Shown here: positions 33,243 to 45,522 of the stretch, in pieces
How positions within the stretch are numbered: the first letter of the stretch is position 1
Layout: each line of letters starts with the position of its first letter
Origin: Marchantia polymorpha subsp. ruderalis
Taxonomy: Eukaryota; Streptophyta; Marchantiopsida; Marchantiales; Marchantiaceae
DNA: 64,000 nt
NCBI GenBank assembly: GCA_037833965.1
Contig: AP031353.1
Location: forward strand, 21,454,501 to 21,518,500
Direction: 5' to 3'
The notes under the pieces: generated by a model
Database searches by the model: none
Seen by the model: only the letters and a program-made list of their open reading frames with translations
What the model was told of the DNA's origin: nothing
Position numbers and translations under genes: made by a program

Positions 33243-36200
33243 TGTAATAACCCACCAAAGGCTAAAACTGCAGTATGGTGGTAAAAAGATCGAACCCACA
33301 GGGACAGAGGCAACACACAGAGTACAAAGTGTCACGTTTAACAGACTTTTGGAGAGTTTGAATTCTCAGGCGACTGTCACTCCCAGAAATACTGCAAGTA
33401 CTCAACTCGGAGGCCGCTCGGAGGATGCTCAACTCGGAGGTCACTCACAGGATGCACAGTGCAGCGTAAGTCACTCAACACACACACCTGAAACTGGAAA
33501 AGCACAACTCGGAGGTCGGTCAGGACCTCCGCTTAGGATTTCAGGGGGAAAGTCTCTCAAGAGTACATTCAGAGGCTCTGCAGGTAGTGACTCCCACTCC
33601 GGCTTTTACAACCCTCCCGCTACTTTCTGCTAGCGTAGGGAACCCGGATTGGACTTCCCACTTCGGAACGAAGTCACTCATACGCGGTGGACGTCACCCT
33701 CGACTCACACTAAGCGCAGAGAGTACAGGCCCGACTGAGAAACTCAACTGAGACACAATCCAGTAACACACACACACCACAACAGTCTATTGAAGAGTTT
33801 GAATTCTTAGGCACTTATCATTCCCAGAATTACTACAGAGGTGTGCCTTGAGGGTGTCTTCTACAGCATAACCTGAATTGATAACCAAGGTTTACACGAA
33901 GTAACAAAACTTCACTTTGGCATTCAGGGGAAACGTCCCGTAGGAGTACAATCAGGATAAATCACTCGAAGGTGTAAGGGGGAACTGCTCAAGTATCTGA
34001 CTCGCAACCGGCTCTGAGCATCGGCAATCACCCGCAGGTGTAGATCCGCACTACTCAAGTCTCTAACCGGTGTACTAGCTCTGAACATTCAGCCGAAGGC
34101 CTTCAGCTACACTACTGCACCCTGCAGATCCGGTACTGCGCCTTCTGCGCGACGGACTGCCGCGCACTATCTCCCTACCCTGCCAGTCTTCCGACCGGCT
34201 GCGCAACCCCAGCCGCCGAAGGACCCCGGTCACTTCCGACTCCAAGTGCGCCATAGTATCGCGCGCACCTGACAAGAAGGCCTCTAATTTCTTCGCCACT
34301 CGCCGCCGACTCTGACTGTCACCCTCCGTCAACGCCGCCGCCCGAAGCTCAAACTCCCTGAGCGTGATCTTCTCTTGTGCCGCCACTTCCTAGTGGGTGT
34401 ATCCTCTGAGACGGTGGGTCACCCGCGCCACCAACTCTTCTCGCGTCCGATCCGCATCGCGCCGGCTGCTGCCTTCCACCTCTGCCAGCTGCATCTCCGC
34501 CTCCGCGTGCTGCGCCCTCAATTCCGCGCACTCGGATTGCAAGTTGCGCAACAACTCCTCATCCGCCTTGCGCATGCTTTGACCTTGCTCTCATGCGTGC
34601 GTCTGGCGCGCAAGCTCCTCTGTTAGAATGCGGTTTTGTCTCCGCTCTTCCTGCAATTCCAACTCAATCTTTGCCCGCATTAGCTCGACATCCTCCTAGG
34701 CTTTCGTCGCCACAACCTCACGCTGTTGTTGCAGGGTTTGTTGTAGCCTCTTTGTGATCGCCAGGTGCTGTTGGAGGGCAGTATTCCTCATCTCCAACGT
34801 TTGGCACCTAGTGGCCCAAATGGCCACCTTGTTCCTCGTCATGTTCTTGACTAACTCCACATAAGACTGCGGTTTTCTGGGATTCGCGTACTTTGCTGCC
34901 TTGCGATCCAAATATCGCAAGAGTGGTACTATCTGCTCGCACAGTACCCCTGTTGGCGTGCCACGCACAGAGTCCGCTTCCTGTTCTTCCGAACTCGTCT
35001 CATCCTCTGTTTCAAGGATTTCAGTCGCCACAGAAGCTCTTGGCGACTCCCTAGAACTGTGGCGCGTGGCAGCTTCCGCCGCGACTGCCGCTCCACTCCC
35101 TGCTAAAATATCCAAGGCAGTGGGGGATCCCACTGCCTGAGCCTCCGCTCCCGCTTGATCTCTTGTTCCCGAAGGGGTCGGCGCCGCGGTCACTCTTGTC
35201 GCCTCTACACCGCCCACTTCTACTGCCTGCTCCTCCGGCGCGATCTGCGCGGAAGATGTCTTCGCCGGAGTTGTGTCTGCCGAAGGCGCCCGCACAATGG
35301 TCGCCGGGTCTGTCCGCTTCGCAGTCGGCGAATTTGGCCGACTCTCAGTTGACCGACTCGCAGTCGGCCGACTAGCAGTTGTCCGACTGGCAGTCGGATC
35401 CACTCTGCATGTCTTTACTCCACTTGGTCGCTTTGCTGAAGGCGCTTTCTCATAAGCGTCTTCTTCCGAAGACGACTTTCTGAGAGTCGTTGGCTCTGCA
35501 GCCAAACTCCCTTCTGCTTCCGGCCTGCTGTCCGGTTCAACACGCTGTTCTCGCCGACCTACAGTTGGCCGACCTTCAGTCGCCCGACTCGCAGTCGGCC
35601 GACTCTCAGTTCGCCTGACTTCTTCCGAAGGCATCCGCGCCTTCTGCGTAGAGGGGTTCATCGACCTCCCCAGAACTTGCGCGATTATCTACTCCTGCGT
35701 GGGCAGGACATTCCGCCGGACCGGAGTACACCCGGTCTCCTCACTGCTAGTTGGCAACATCATCTTACGTGCCCTGTGTTTCGGCCGGCTGTGAAGCTCG
35801 TGGGTTGGCCGACTCCGAGTCGGCGCAGCGGGAGCTTCCGGTTGCCTGTCTTCTGGTCTCTCATCCCATTTCCGCTTCCGCGGTGCGCGCTCACTTCGAT
35901 GCTCTTCTTCTGCTCTTGCCGGTACCGGAGCTGGAACTGGACTGGCAGGTGCTTCGTCCGGATCTGTGTCCACTTCAGCCTCCCGCAAGTATCTACCCGG
36001 ATTACTCCGGGTCAGCAGCGGAAACCGCGCCCGCTCTGAAGCTGTCAAACATCCCATCGCTCGATAGAACACGATCAGGTAAGGCGAAAGATGATTGAGG
36101 GTCCCTCCTCTCTCTTCTTGCGCATGTTGGCGCGTCACCTTTCACAGGAGCCGTGCCCAATGAACCGGAGCTCCTGATAACACTAGCTCCACAAATCCCA

Positions 36201-38114
36201 CTTGCCAACCATGCATGTAGGCGGTCTTGGTCGGCTGCAATATTTGAAGCAATGCAGTCACGACATTTCTCCGCAATCGCTCTTTGTAATCCCGCGTCCG
36301 GAAACCGTTCTTGGGATGCTTGCCAACCTTGAAAAGATCATTGTAGAAGTTCTCTTCCTCCTTTGACACCTTCACGCTTTCGGCCTCGAAGAGGAGATAC
36401 CCTTCCTCGCCTGCACACCTTCCTAATACCTGCGCCCAGTGACTAATGTCCCACCTCTCGGGGTGGGGGCGGAATCCGCGCGAGGGCTGCTGTTTCTCCC
36501 GCAAATATTCGCGCACCATCTCTGGACACGTCCAATTCGATCCCCACAGGAGGAAATCAAGCTTCAACCTTGTCAACACATCCTGGAATGCGCGCAGATC
36601 GATCTGCGGCACTCTTAGTGGAGACACTCGCAGCTGGGGGACCTTTGACATGTCTCTTGCTCTCCCTGCACACACAGACGCTCTTTCCTCCCGCTCGATC
36701 TCTCACAATTGCTGCTGCGCGTCGGCCGCTCAGACACTAACTGAAATTGCTCTCTCCTTCCTTGAGCGCTCAATTTCTCTACTCGCAAACTCTCTTTGGG
36801 GTCCGTCAAGATCCTCGCGCAACTCGCCTCCGCGTGCCTGGTTGCAACGAACTCCTTCCTGCTCACTGATTCCTGCACTCTCTCCAACTCACTGAAGGTC
36901 TCTCCGCCCGATTGAGCTGCATGTCTCAAGCTTTGAAGCTGGAAAACTCACAATCAAGAATGAGAGAATGAGACTGGAGAGCAGACTTTTCTTCTCCGAA
37001 TTCAAGATCGCACAACGCTCTTCGTAGGCAGTGGGTACAATCAAACTTGATTACGCAGCCTGCTATACGGCCTAACGGTTCTCCCTCGCATGCTTGAATT
37101 CACGACTCCGCACTGCGCCCATTCGCATGCGTGAACGTTGAATTCTCCCGCCGCCATCGTCCGCCGGCTCTGAGTTCGCCATCGCCGAGGGCTTCCGGAC
37201 TCGAGTTCGCCGCGGTGGAGCGTACGCTCCGACTATGTTGTCTCTTCCCAACCTGCCCATCGCCGGAGGCGTATCGCCGAAGGCGTACTCCTACTCCGTC
37301 GGCGCCTCGCTGGAGGCGCACATCAAGTCGGCGCGAATTACGCCGACACGTACTTCTACAACTTCTTTTGTCCGTTCTGCCCCGCATATCGCCGACGGCG
37401 CGTATCCCGCCGGCGCGAATTATGCCAGCGCACCCACCTGTCCGCGCCACGTCGGAGGCGTACATTAGGTCGGCGCTTCTTTTCCGCCGCACAGCCGCCG
37501 AAGGCGCTTCCGCCTCCGACTTGATCTCCTCTCATGAGCGCGTGGTTCCGCCGAAGGCGCATCGCCGAAGGCGTACTGGGGTCCTTCCCGAAGGTGAACC
37601 CTAGCGCGAACAGCGCATCGCCGGATGCGAGTTTACCGACGCTCATAACTTCCTCGTCCCTGATCCATCTTAGGCGCTCTTGGGCTCGTTAGAACGAGCG
37701 TCCCGAGCTCTTTCCAATGAGACCTTAACCAAATAGAACTACCGTGAATCCTGATTGTTATGAAGGTTCCTCTCCCGCGCCAACGGCGCATCGCCGAAGG
37801 CGCACTCCTGGTCGGAAGCATTCCGAGGTCCTTGCCGGCTTCTGACGTCTTCAGCGACATCTCCTCCGGAGGTGTCTGTGCCGGAAGCGTACCTTCCCTA
37901 AGCGCCGGAAGCGCGTGGGTAAAGACACCTCAGCAAAGGAGATCTTGCCGAAGGCGCCGAAGGCGTTTGGCGCCGTTACGCCCAAGTCCATGACCCGCGA
38001 TCTCCTCAATACACTCTATTTAACGTACCATTTCCTAACTACAGACACTGCTTCGGTACTTCTTTTTCAAAATGGTTTAAATTCTGCGAAAAAAACAAAA
38101 AGTGTGTTACCACA
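33243..38114 (-). mobile_element. solo family A LTR
   Basis: Bounded by TGTAATAACCCACC at 33,243 and GTGTGTTACCACA ending at 38,114: 4,872 bp, almost exactly the 4,869 and 4,871 bp of the intact element's LTRs. Flanking 5-mers are AACTG (33,238-33,242) and GACTG (38,115-38,119), a target duplication with one change. No internal retrotransposon region is present, so it is a solo LTR left by LTR-LTR recombination. It contains the full-length but nonsense-broken LTR ORF. Confidence 0.8.
34075..36675 (-). pseudogene. family A LTR ORF, full length in one frame with five stops
   Basis: From MSKVPQLRVSPL (about 36,651) to the C-terminal LRRLGLRSRSEDWQG the frame never shifts over about 2.5 kb. Stops occur at 36,142 (TGG to TGA versus the intact ORF), 35,689 (TAG), 34,696 (TAG), near 34,593 (TGA) and 34,390 (TGG to TAG). 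The same domain order is seen as in the intact copy: N-terminal domain, Thr/Ser/Pro-rich linker with PTASR repeats, ALDILAGSGAAVA, CEQIVPLLRYLDRK, and coiled coil with THxEVAAQEKI. Loss by point mutation only, after the LTR became solo, is the simplest reading. Confidence 0.75.
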
Positions 38115-38122
38115 GACTGTCA

Positions 38123-39030
38123 TGTAAGACCGGGTGTTGCACATATGTACTAAGTCTTAGAAGTGGTCAAGGGAATAAGGATGATTAGCCAAGGCATATC
38201 TAAGACTAGCTAGTTATGACTAAACTAGTTAGTTATAATTAAGTTTAGCTACAATGTCTATAGTTGGCGGAATAATTAGCGGAATTCTAGAAGAATGGAG
38301 TGAGCACTTCTATTTTGTCTTTACAAGGAGTGAGCACTTCTATTTTGTCTTTTACAAGGAGTAAGCACTTCTATTTTGTCTTATACAAAAGTTCTAGATT
38401 CCAAGGGATTAGATATTTGACTAGAAGCTTGGATTTGATTGGTTTGACTAAATGTATGAAAGATGATTGGCTAGACTAAGTCTAATGTTGACTTAGTGGC
38501 TAGGAAGCTTGTAGAAGTTTAAAAGCTTCCAATGGCATGTCGCCACCTCAACCTTGGATTCCGGAGGCTTCTAGAAGGTTTAGGTAGGCCAATGGCATGT
38601 TGCCACGTAGAGAAGGTTAGTCAAACTTACCTAGGTAAAAGTAAGTTAGGAGAAATTACCACATGTTACTATGGTAACTTCTCAAGTAGTATAAATAGAG
38701 AGGTAGAGTAGCACCTCTCAAGCAAGTTTGGAGAGTCATGTGTGAGGACTTGTTTCAGGAATGAAGGAGTGAAGTTTTTGAGTATCTTGGATTATCGACG
38801 TGTGTTTGCGTTTGTGTGTGAGTTGGAGTGATACATGGAGAGTTTGTGAGATAAGGTGTTTGGGACATTAGTGTGAGGATGAATCCTAGTCTTCTAGAAC
38901 CATGGAGAGTTTGTGAGATAAGGTGTTTGGGACATTAGTGTGAGGATGAATCCTAGTCTTCTAGAACCATGATGCGCTACCGCAAAGCCATCAGAGTTAA
39001 ACCTGAGTGAGAGTCAGCCCGGAGGTTGCA
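38123..39030 (-). mobile_element. 908-bp solo LTR, probably Ty1/copia-like
   Basis: Starts TGTAAGACC and ends GGTTGCA, with GTCA on both sides (38,119-38,122 and 39,031-39,034). It lies inside family B U5. It contains a TATAAATAGAG box near 38,690 on the plus strand, so its own transcription may run on the plus strand; the strand given is therefore uncertain. No ORF. Related decayed DNA is at about 855-1,210. A 4-bp duplication is short for copia (usually 5). Confidence 0.6.
38834..38967. repeat. 67-bp tandem duplication inside the solo LTR
   Basis: Two identical 67-bp units (CATGGAGAGTTTGTGAGATA ... CTTCTAGAAC) at 38,834-38,900 and 38,901-38,967. Confidence 0.9.
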
Positions 39031-40022
39031 GTCACTCCCAGAAATACTGCAAGTGTCCACTCGGAGCTCACTTGGAGGTCGCACAGTGCAGCGTAACACA
39101 CACACACACACACACACACCTGAAACTACAGAAACACAACCCAGGGATCCGTTAGGACCTCTACTCAAGATTTCAGGGGGAAAGTCTCTCGAAAGTACAC
39201 TTAGCGAAGCTGCGCGTAGTGACTCCCAACTCCGGCTTTTACAACACTTCCACTAGCTTGCTGCTAGCGTAGGGAACCCGGGTTGGACTTCCTACTTCGG
39301 ATCGAAGTCACTCTTACGAGGTGAACAACACTCTCAACTCACAAAACACGCAGAGAACACAGGTGCGCACAGAAGGACTCACTGAGAAACATTCCAGTAA
39401 CACACCATAACAGTATATTGAAGAGTTTGGATTCTTAGGCACTTGTCATTCCCAGAAATACTACAGGGGTTACCCTGAAGGTACCTGCTGCAGCGTAACC
39501 TGAATTTACAACCAAGGCTTACACGGAGTAGCAAAACTTCACTTTGGCATTCAGGGGAAAAATACCGAAGGAGTACAATCAGAAACAACCACTTAAAGGT
39601 GTAAGGGGGAAAATGTTCAAGTATCTAACTCGTCACTGGCTCTGAGCATCGGCAATCACCCGCAGGTGTAGATCCGAACTACTCAAGTCTCTAACCAATG
39701 TACTAGCTCTGAACATTCGGCCGAAGGCCTTCAGCTACACGATGCGGAACGCTAAGGTGTAGCTCCTCTTGCGTGGTGACAGAACTAAGGACACAAACAC
39801 GCAGAGAAAATGAGTTCCTGATTTGCACTTCCGAAATTGGGAAAGATCCCAAGGCAAGACGCCTTGAACTACTTTATACCTTCTAAGTCCTAACTAACAC
39901 TACACTTCACTACGCTACGCGCCGGCACGGAACCACGCTACACTACACTCCGCGGAACCTGTGCTTCGCCTCCTGCGCGACGGACTGCTGCGCTCTAACT
40001 CCCTATCCTGCCAGTCCTCAGC

Positions 40023-41800
40023 TCAATTGCGCAGTCCCAATCGCCGCAACACCGCGGAAACCTTCGTCTCAAGGGTGGACATGGTGTCCCGCGACTTCGA
40101 CAGAAAAGAATCCAGCTTCTTCGCTACCCGCCGCCGACTCCGACTGTCACCCGTCAACAACCCGGCTGCACGAAGCTCTGAATCACGCAATGTGAGTCTC
40201 TCTTGCGCCGCCACTTCCCAGTGGGCGTAGCCCTTGAGACAGTGGGCGACTCGCCTCGCCATCTCTTCCTTCGTGCGATCTGCCTCTCGCCGGCGATCGT
40301 CTTCAATTACTACCAACTGCGATTCGGCCTCCCCATGCTGTGCTCTCAATTCTCCGCACTCCGACTGCAGCCTGCGGATTAATTCCTCATCTGCCTATCG
40401 TGCGAGCTGACACTGCTCCAACAACCGCCTCTGTCGCACGAGCTCCACTGACAGAACCTGATTCTGAGTCTTCTCAGAAATCATGCTTCCGTGGCCTTCA
40501 CCAGATCCTTTGTGAGTTCTTCCAGTCTCCCATTCTTCACCTTGTCGTAGTGGGTGTACGTTCTCCGAATGAGATTGTACTGACCCCACAAGCATTCATG
40601 CTTCTCCTGCAGTTCCTTAAGTTCCCGGTCCACTCGAGCTAGCAGCTTGCTGGTGTGGACTTTAGTGCGAGTTCGCATGCGCACTAATTCGACGTAGGAA
40701 CCAGGCTGGCGAGGATCCGCGTACTTATCCATCTTGCGATCCAAGTACCTCAGCAGAGGTACTACCTACTCACAGAGCGCCGCCGCCGGCGCACCAACTA
40801 TTTCTTCCTCCTCCTCCTCCTCGTTGGATCCCGATCCCGACACTGATTCCGTGGATCCTCCTTCTTCATCATCATCCGAAGGGAGGATTTCGGTCGCCAT
40901 TGATTGCGTTGGCGACTGGCCTGAGTGGGGCTGCGAGTGGTCTGCGTGTTCTGCCGCCGATGGTGCTCTTGCAGCCTCGCTGCTTCCTGCTAAAATGTCC
41001 AAGGCGGTGGGTGAATGCGGCCGTGCCACATCCCCATCGTCCGCCTATCGTGCGTCGATCGTAACTCCCTCGCCGTCGGCGTCCACCGCCGAAGGTGATC
41101 GCGCGGAATGTGTCTGCGCGGGGTGCAATTGTGCATTGCGCACGCGAATTTCATCCTGCGGATAGACAATCCGCTCCTCCGTTAGGTCCTGCTCCCTCGA
41201 TCGGTCCTGCGCGAGAGATGCGTCCGGCCTACGTATAGGCGCAAATCCCGGCGCGTTATCCGCCGAAGTCGCAGCGCCGAAGGCGTCTACCGCCGAAGGT
41301 GATAGGGCCGAAGGCCGCCCGCCCGATGTCCCTTGGCCCGAAGGGCCTTGCGCCGAAGGCGCAAATCCCGGCGCTCTGTCCACCGGAGGGTCTTGCCCCG
41401 AAGGCCCTTGAGCCGAAGGCGGATCTTCTGCCGGCTCCTTCCTCTTCCTACGTTGTACCGGGGGTGAGTCCTTCCTACGCGTAGGCAGGATTGGAGGAGG
41501 TGATTGAGAGTTCCCCCCTTCTCCTCGAATGCGTGCTGTCGCATCACTCTGTGCAGGATGCTCGCCTAGTGAACTGGAGCTCCGGCCAAGATGAGCTCCA
41601 CAAAAGAAACCTGCCACAAGGTGATGTATGAGGTGCGGTGTGGCTGCAGCAATTGCAGCAGCGCTGCCGCTAAAGTTCGGCGAAAGCGATCTTTGTAGTC
41701 GCGGGTCTTGTACCCATTCTTGGTAGACCTCATGGGTGACATGGGTGCGCAGCGCCAAAGGCGGATTTCTTGCCTTGCGCGCTACACTCGTTCGTACCAC
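40023..41800 (-). pseudogene. family B LTR ORF, broken
   Basis: Recognisable blocks read in order on the minus strand. Near 41,735-41,560: NGYKTRDYKDRFRRTLAAAL, LLQLLQPHRTSY and FVELILAGAPVH, then a stop. Next come MRQHAFEEKGGTLNHLL, a Pro/Ser/Ala repeat region, HSPTALDILAGSSEAA, VVPLLRYLDRKMDKY and GSYVELVR, and after a frameshift between 40,481 and 40,349 the coiled coil with HCLKGYAHWEVAAQERL and KLDSFLSKSRDTM. It is homologous throughout to the 45,523 ORF. Confidence 0.7.
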
Positions 41801-42815
41801 TCTTCGGCCAATCCCCCTCCGCCGAAGGCGATCGTCCGCGCATCGGACAAAAGTTGAACTCCCTTCTGCATAGACGGAATCCCCGGCGGAATCTCCGCCG
41901 GCGCGGAACTTCTACTGCCTGTGCGTAGGCGCTCGCCTACGCGTAGGCGAGTTCCGTCCGCGCTGCTGCGCTGGCGCCGAAGGCGTTGACCGCGGTCAAC
42001 AGGCTCCGTCCAATCTGTCCATTTCTCGCCTCTCCGTCGGCGCTCTTGTCGCCGTAACTCCGTCCGACCGAAGGCGCACTCATCCGTTTTGTCCGTACAG
42101 TCCGTACGGTCCGTACAGATTTTACCACTCCGGTGGATCCTCGCCCGTCCGCGCTGTTGCGCTGGCGCGGAAGGTGCCGTACAATTTCTAACCCTGAAGG
42201 CGTATTTCTAGGGCCGAAGGCGGATTTCCCGCCGACGCCGAAGCGCCTGTGCGTAGGCGGTCTTCGCTCGTCCGCCTGGGCAGAGGTTTCCTCGCCTACG
42301 CGTAGGCGACATTCGCGGCGGACATCGCGCCGACGTCAAACCCTATTTTGCCTACGCGTAGGCGAACTGCCTTCGTCCGCGCATAGGACAAACTTTCCTC
42401 GCCTACTCGTAGGCGAGAAGCTGAGTATCTTGCGACCTTCATAACTCCCGGAGTCCTCATCCGTTCGTGGCGTTCTTGGGCTCGTTAGAATCAGCGCGTT
42501 GAGCTCTTTTCAACAAGACCCTAACCAAGTCAAGGCATTCGGGAATTGACCAAGTTCTGAAGGATTCCTCTAGCGCCGAAGGCGGATTTTGCGCCTTGCG
42601 CCAAAGGGGTTATTCCTTCAGAGCCCGCATGTAGGGTGGTGTTCGTCCCCGACGTTGCACCCAACTCCTGGATTCTACGAGTTCTCTCGAGAATCTCTGC
42701 GATCTTCCGATTTCACTCTGTTTTGATGCACCGAAGGCTATTTACACTGCTGCCGCGGTACAGTTTTCCAAAAATGTTTTAATTTCCTCAAAAATACCAA
42801 AAGTGGGGTACCACA

Positions 42816-42828
42816 TGCTCCCCTCCTC
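42816..42828 (-). other. polypurine tract of the family B element
   Basis: Minus-strand GAGGAGGGGAGCA directly precedes the LTR start at 42,815. It corresponds to the family A tract at 54,813-54,825 and is the expected plus-strand priming site. Confidence 0.8.
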
Positions 42829-42852
42829 AATTGTGAGCGTCCACGCGAACAC

Positions 42853-44166
42853 TCATACGTGATATTTCTTCAACCGCCACCCGTTCACTCGGGTGCCTAA
42901 TAACTCTCCGGTTAAGTCCGCAAGTTGGATGGATCCATTCGAAAAGACTTCGACGACCTTGTATGGTCCCATCCATCTTAGGTGCAGTTTGCCTGGGAAT
43001 CTGGCATGCCTGCTGTCGTAGAGCAGCGCCAAATCGCCCTTCTGCAGGAGTACAGGTTTGATCTTTTTATCGTATCTCTCCTTTCTGCGGAGCTGAATTC
43101 TCCTGGTGCGCTCCTCGGCTTCTCGTCTCCTTTCTTCCAGTACCATGACTTCCTGTAATCTGTAGAGCTGACTCTCCTCCGCACTCACCCTCTATAGGTC
43201 CAACGTTCGTTGGGTGGGTACTTCGAATTCGATCGGGAGGATCGGATGTTGACCATACACCAGAAAGTATGGTGTCTGTTTCGTCGTAATCTTCTCAGCT
43301 GACCGGTACGCCCACAGAGCGGCTGCTAACTTCGTATCCCAGTCGTAAGCGTGGTTTACCGTGACTTTGAGCAATATTTTACACAACAGACTATTGGACT
43401 TCTCCGTCAATCCATTCGCCTTGGGATTGTATGGGGTAGTCTTCCGGTGCTTGATGTGAAAATGCCGTGTCAGATCTTCGATTATCTGGTTCAAAAAGTG
43501 TGTGCCTCGGTCGCTGACTAGCTCTAAAGGACATCCGTAGCGCGTGATGATCGATTCGAACAAAAAGGCTGCTACTGTGGCTGCATCATCTCTTCTCGTG
43601 GCCTTGGCCTCCACCATCTTGGTGGCGTAGTCCGTAGCTACCAGGATGTAGCGCCTTCGTGTGTTCCTAGTCACTGGTTGTATTGGCCCTACGAAGTCGA
43701 TGCTCCACTTCTCGAAAGGTGCTAGAGGCATGATGGGAGTCAGGGGCCACCGTGTTGTAGGCGTTGGTCTCCCCGTCCTCTGGCAACTATCGCATTTTCG
43801 GATGTAATCGAGAACATCCTTAAACATGGTCGGCCACCAATACCCTGCATTTACAATCTTCGTGACTGTATTCCGGGTGGCATAGTGTCCACCCGCATCT
43901 TTGGTGTGCATCGCGCTTACTACCCTTGGGACCTCGGATTCCTCCAGGCATCTGCACAAACGTTCGTCTGCCATCTTCTTGAACAAAACTCCCTGTTGTA
44001 GTTGGTACGGGCCCGCCTTATGAATAAAGACAGTCCTTTGTTCTAAGTCCATGCCCTCGGGACACTGAAGCGTTAGCAGATATCGGTACAGCTCTGCATA
44101 GCGGGACTACTGCCCCGCAGACAACTGAAACAGCTGTTCGTCCGGAAAGTCGTCCACCAGTTCCTC
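42853..44166 (-). pseudogene. family B pol, 3' part (integrase)
   Basis: Minus-strand continuation of the family B pol after the family A insertion point. It has LEQRTVFIHKAGPYQLQQGV, the HHCC finger (MHTKDAGGHYATRN ... CDSCQR), WSIDFVGPIQP, LVSDRGTHFLN, NGLTEKSNSLL and, after an in-frame stop near 43,189, the C-terminal RWMGPYKVVEVFSNGSIQLA ending at 42,853. It aligns closely with the intact family A integrase. The TAG near 44,109-44,111 and the stop near 43,189 show that it is dead. Confidence 0.8.
44162..44166. repeat. target-site duplication, left (TCCTC)
   Basis: TCCTC precedes the 5' LTR of element A. The same five bases follow its 3' LTR at 59,697-59,701. It lies inside the family B pol frame. 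Confidence 0.9.
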
Positions 44167-45522
44167 TGTGGTAACACACTTTTTGTTTTTTTTGCAGAAT
44201 TTAAACAATTTTAGAAAACTAGTACCAAAGCAGTGTTTGTAGCTAGAGAAGGGTACGCTAAATAGAGTGGACTGATGAGATCGTCACGAGGGCACAAAGA
44301 ATCACGTAGTCGGATGTACCGACGCCAACGTCTTCGGCGCCTTCGGCAAAAGCTCCTTTTTGAGGTGTCTCTATTCACGCGCCTCTAGCGTATAAGGAAG
44401 CTACGCTTCCGGCGCAGACACCTCAGGAGGAGGTTTTGCTAAAGACGTCAGGAGAAGGGCCCGGACCTCTAAAGGCATCCGACCATGAGTGCGCCTTCGG
44501 CGAAGCGCCGCTAGCGCGAAAAGGGAAAACCTTCATAACAATCGGGATACACGGTAGATCCAGTTGGTTGAAGTTGCATTAGAAAGAGCTCGGGATGCTC
44601 GTTCTAACGAGTCCAAGAGCGTCGGAGATGGATCAGGAATGGAGAAGTTATGAGCGTCGGAAAACTCGTAGCCGGACATGCGCCGTTCGCGCTAGGGTTC
44701 ACAGCCGGAAAGGATTCCCGTACGCCCTCGGCGATGCGCCTTCGGTGGAATCACGCGCTCATAGGAGGAAACCCACTCAGAGTCGGAAGCGCCTTTGGCG
44801 GCTGTTCATGGAAGGAAAGCGCCGGTCGGATGTACGCCTCCGACGTGGCGCTGACGGCCGGATGCGCTGGCATGAGTTGTGCTGGCGGATATGCGCCGGC
44901 AGCAATGGACGAGGCATAAAGGACAAAATAGGCGGTACGACTGCGCGCCGGCGTAATTCGATCCGACTGGATGTGCGCCTCCAGCAAGGCGCCGACGGAT
45001 AATGAACGCACCAGCGGCGACACGCCTCCGGAGAAGGGCGGGTTAGGAAAAGACAACAGGGCCGACGTATACCCTGCAGCGGACTCGAGTCCGGAAGGTG
45101 GTGGCGGCGGGAGAATTCAACGTTTAAGCATGCGAATGCGCGCAATGCGGAGACGTGAATTCGCGCATGCAAAGGGCGAACCGTTAAGCCGTATAGCCGG
45201 CTGCGTACGTTGCAACCAGTAAAGAACGTTGGACGTTCTTGAAATCGGAGAAGAAAAGACTGCGCTCCAGTCTCATTCTCTCATTCTTGACTTTGCAATT
45301 TCCAGTTCCAAGATTACGCGCAAGGGCGGAGCGACCTGCAGTGAGAGTAGAGAGTGCGGAGACGAGTTGCACAAGGATCTTGGCGGACCTTGAAAGAATT
45401 GGGAGTAGCGATCTTGAACGAGCGCAGAGAGAGTGAGCAGTCAGTGCTTGAGTGGCCGACGCGCAGTCGCGAGTGTGAGAGAGCGGGCGAAAGGGAGAAC
45501 GTTTGTGTGTGCAGGCAACGCA

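Larger units (their letters stand above)
33159..42815 (-). mobile_element. family B 3' LTR (minus), split by two insertions
   Basis: The LTR occupies 33,159-33,242, 38,115-38,122 and 39,031-42,815. Its start, TACCCCACA read in reverse, is at 42,815, directly after the polypurine tract of the family B internal region. Its last bases are missing beyond 33,159. Joining the three parts restores the normal ...CTCAAGCGACTGTCACTCCC... seen in other LTRs. It contains GCCTACGCGTAGGC palindromes (41,477, 41,937, 42,294, 42,350), the cassette at 42,470-42,530, a TATA box (reverse of 39,868-39,880) and a broken LTR ORF. Confidence 0.75.
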
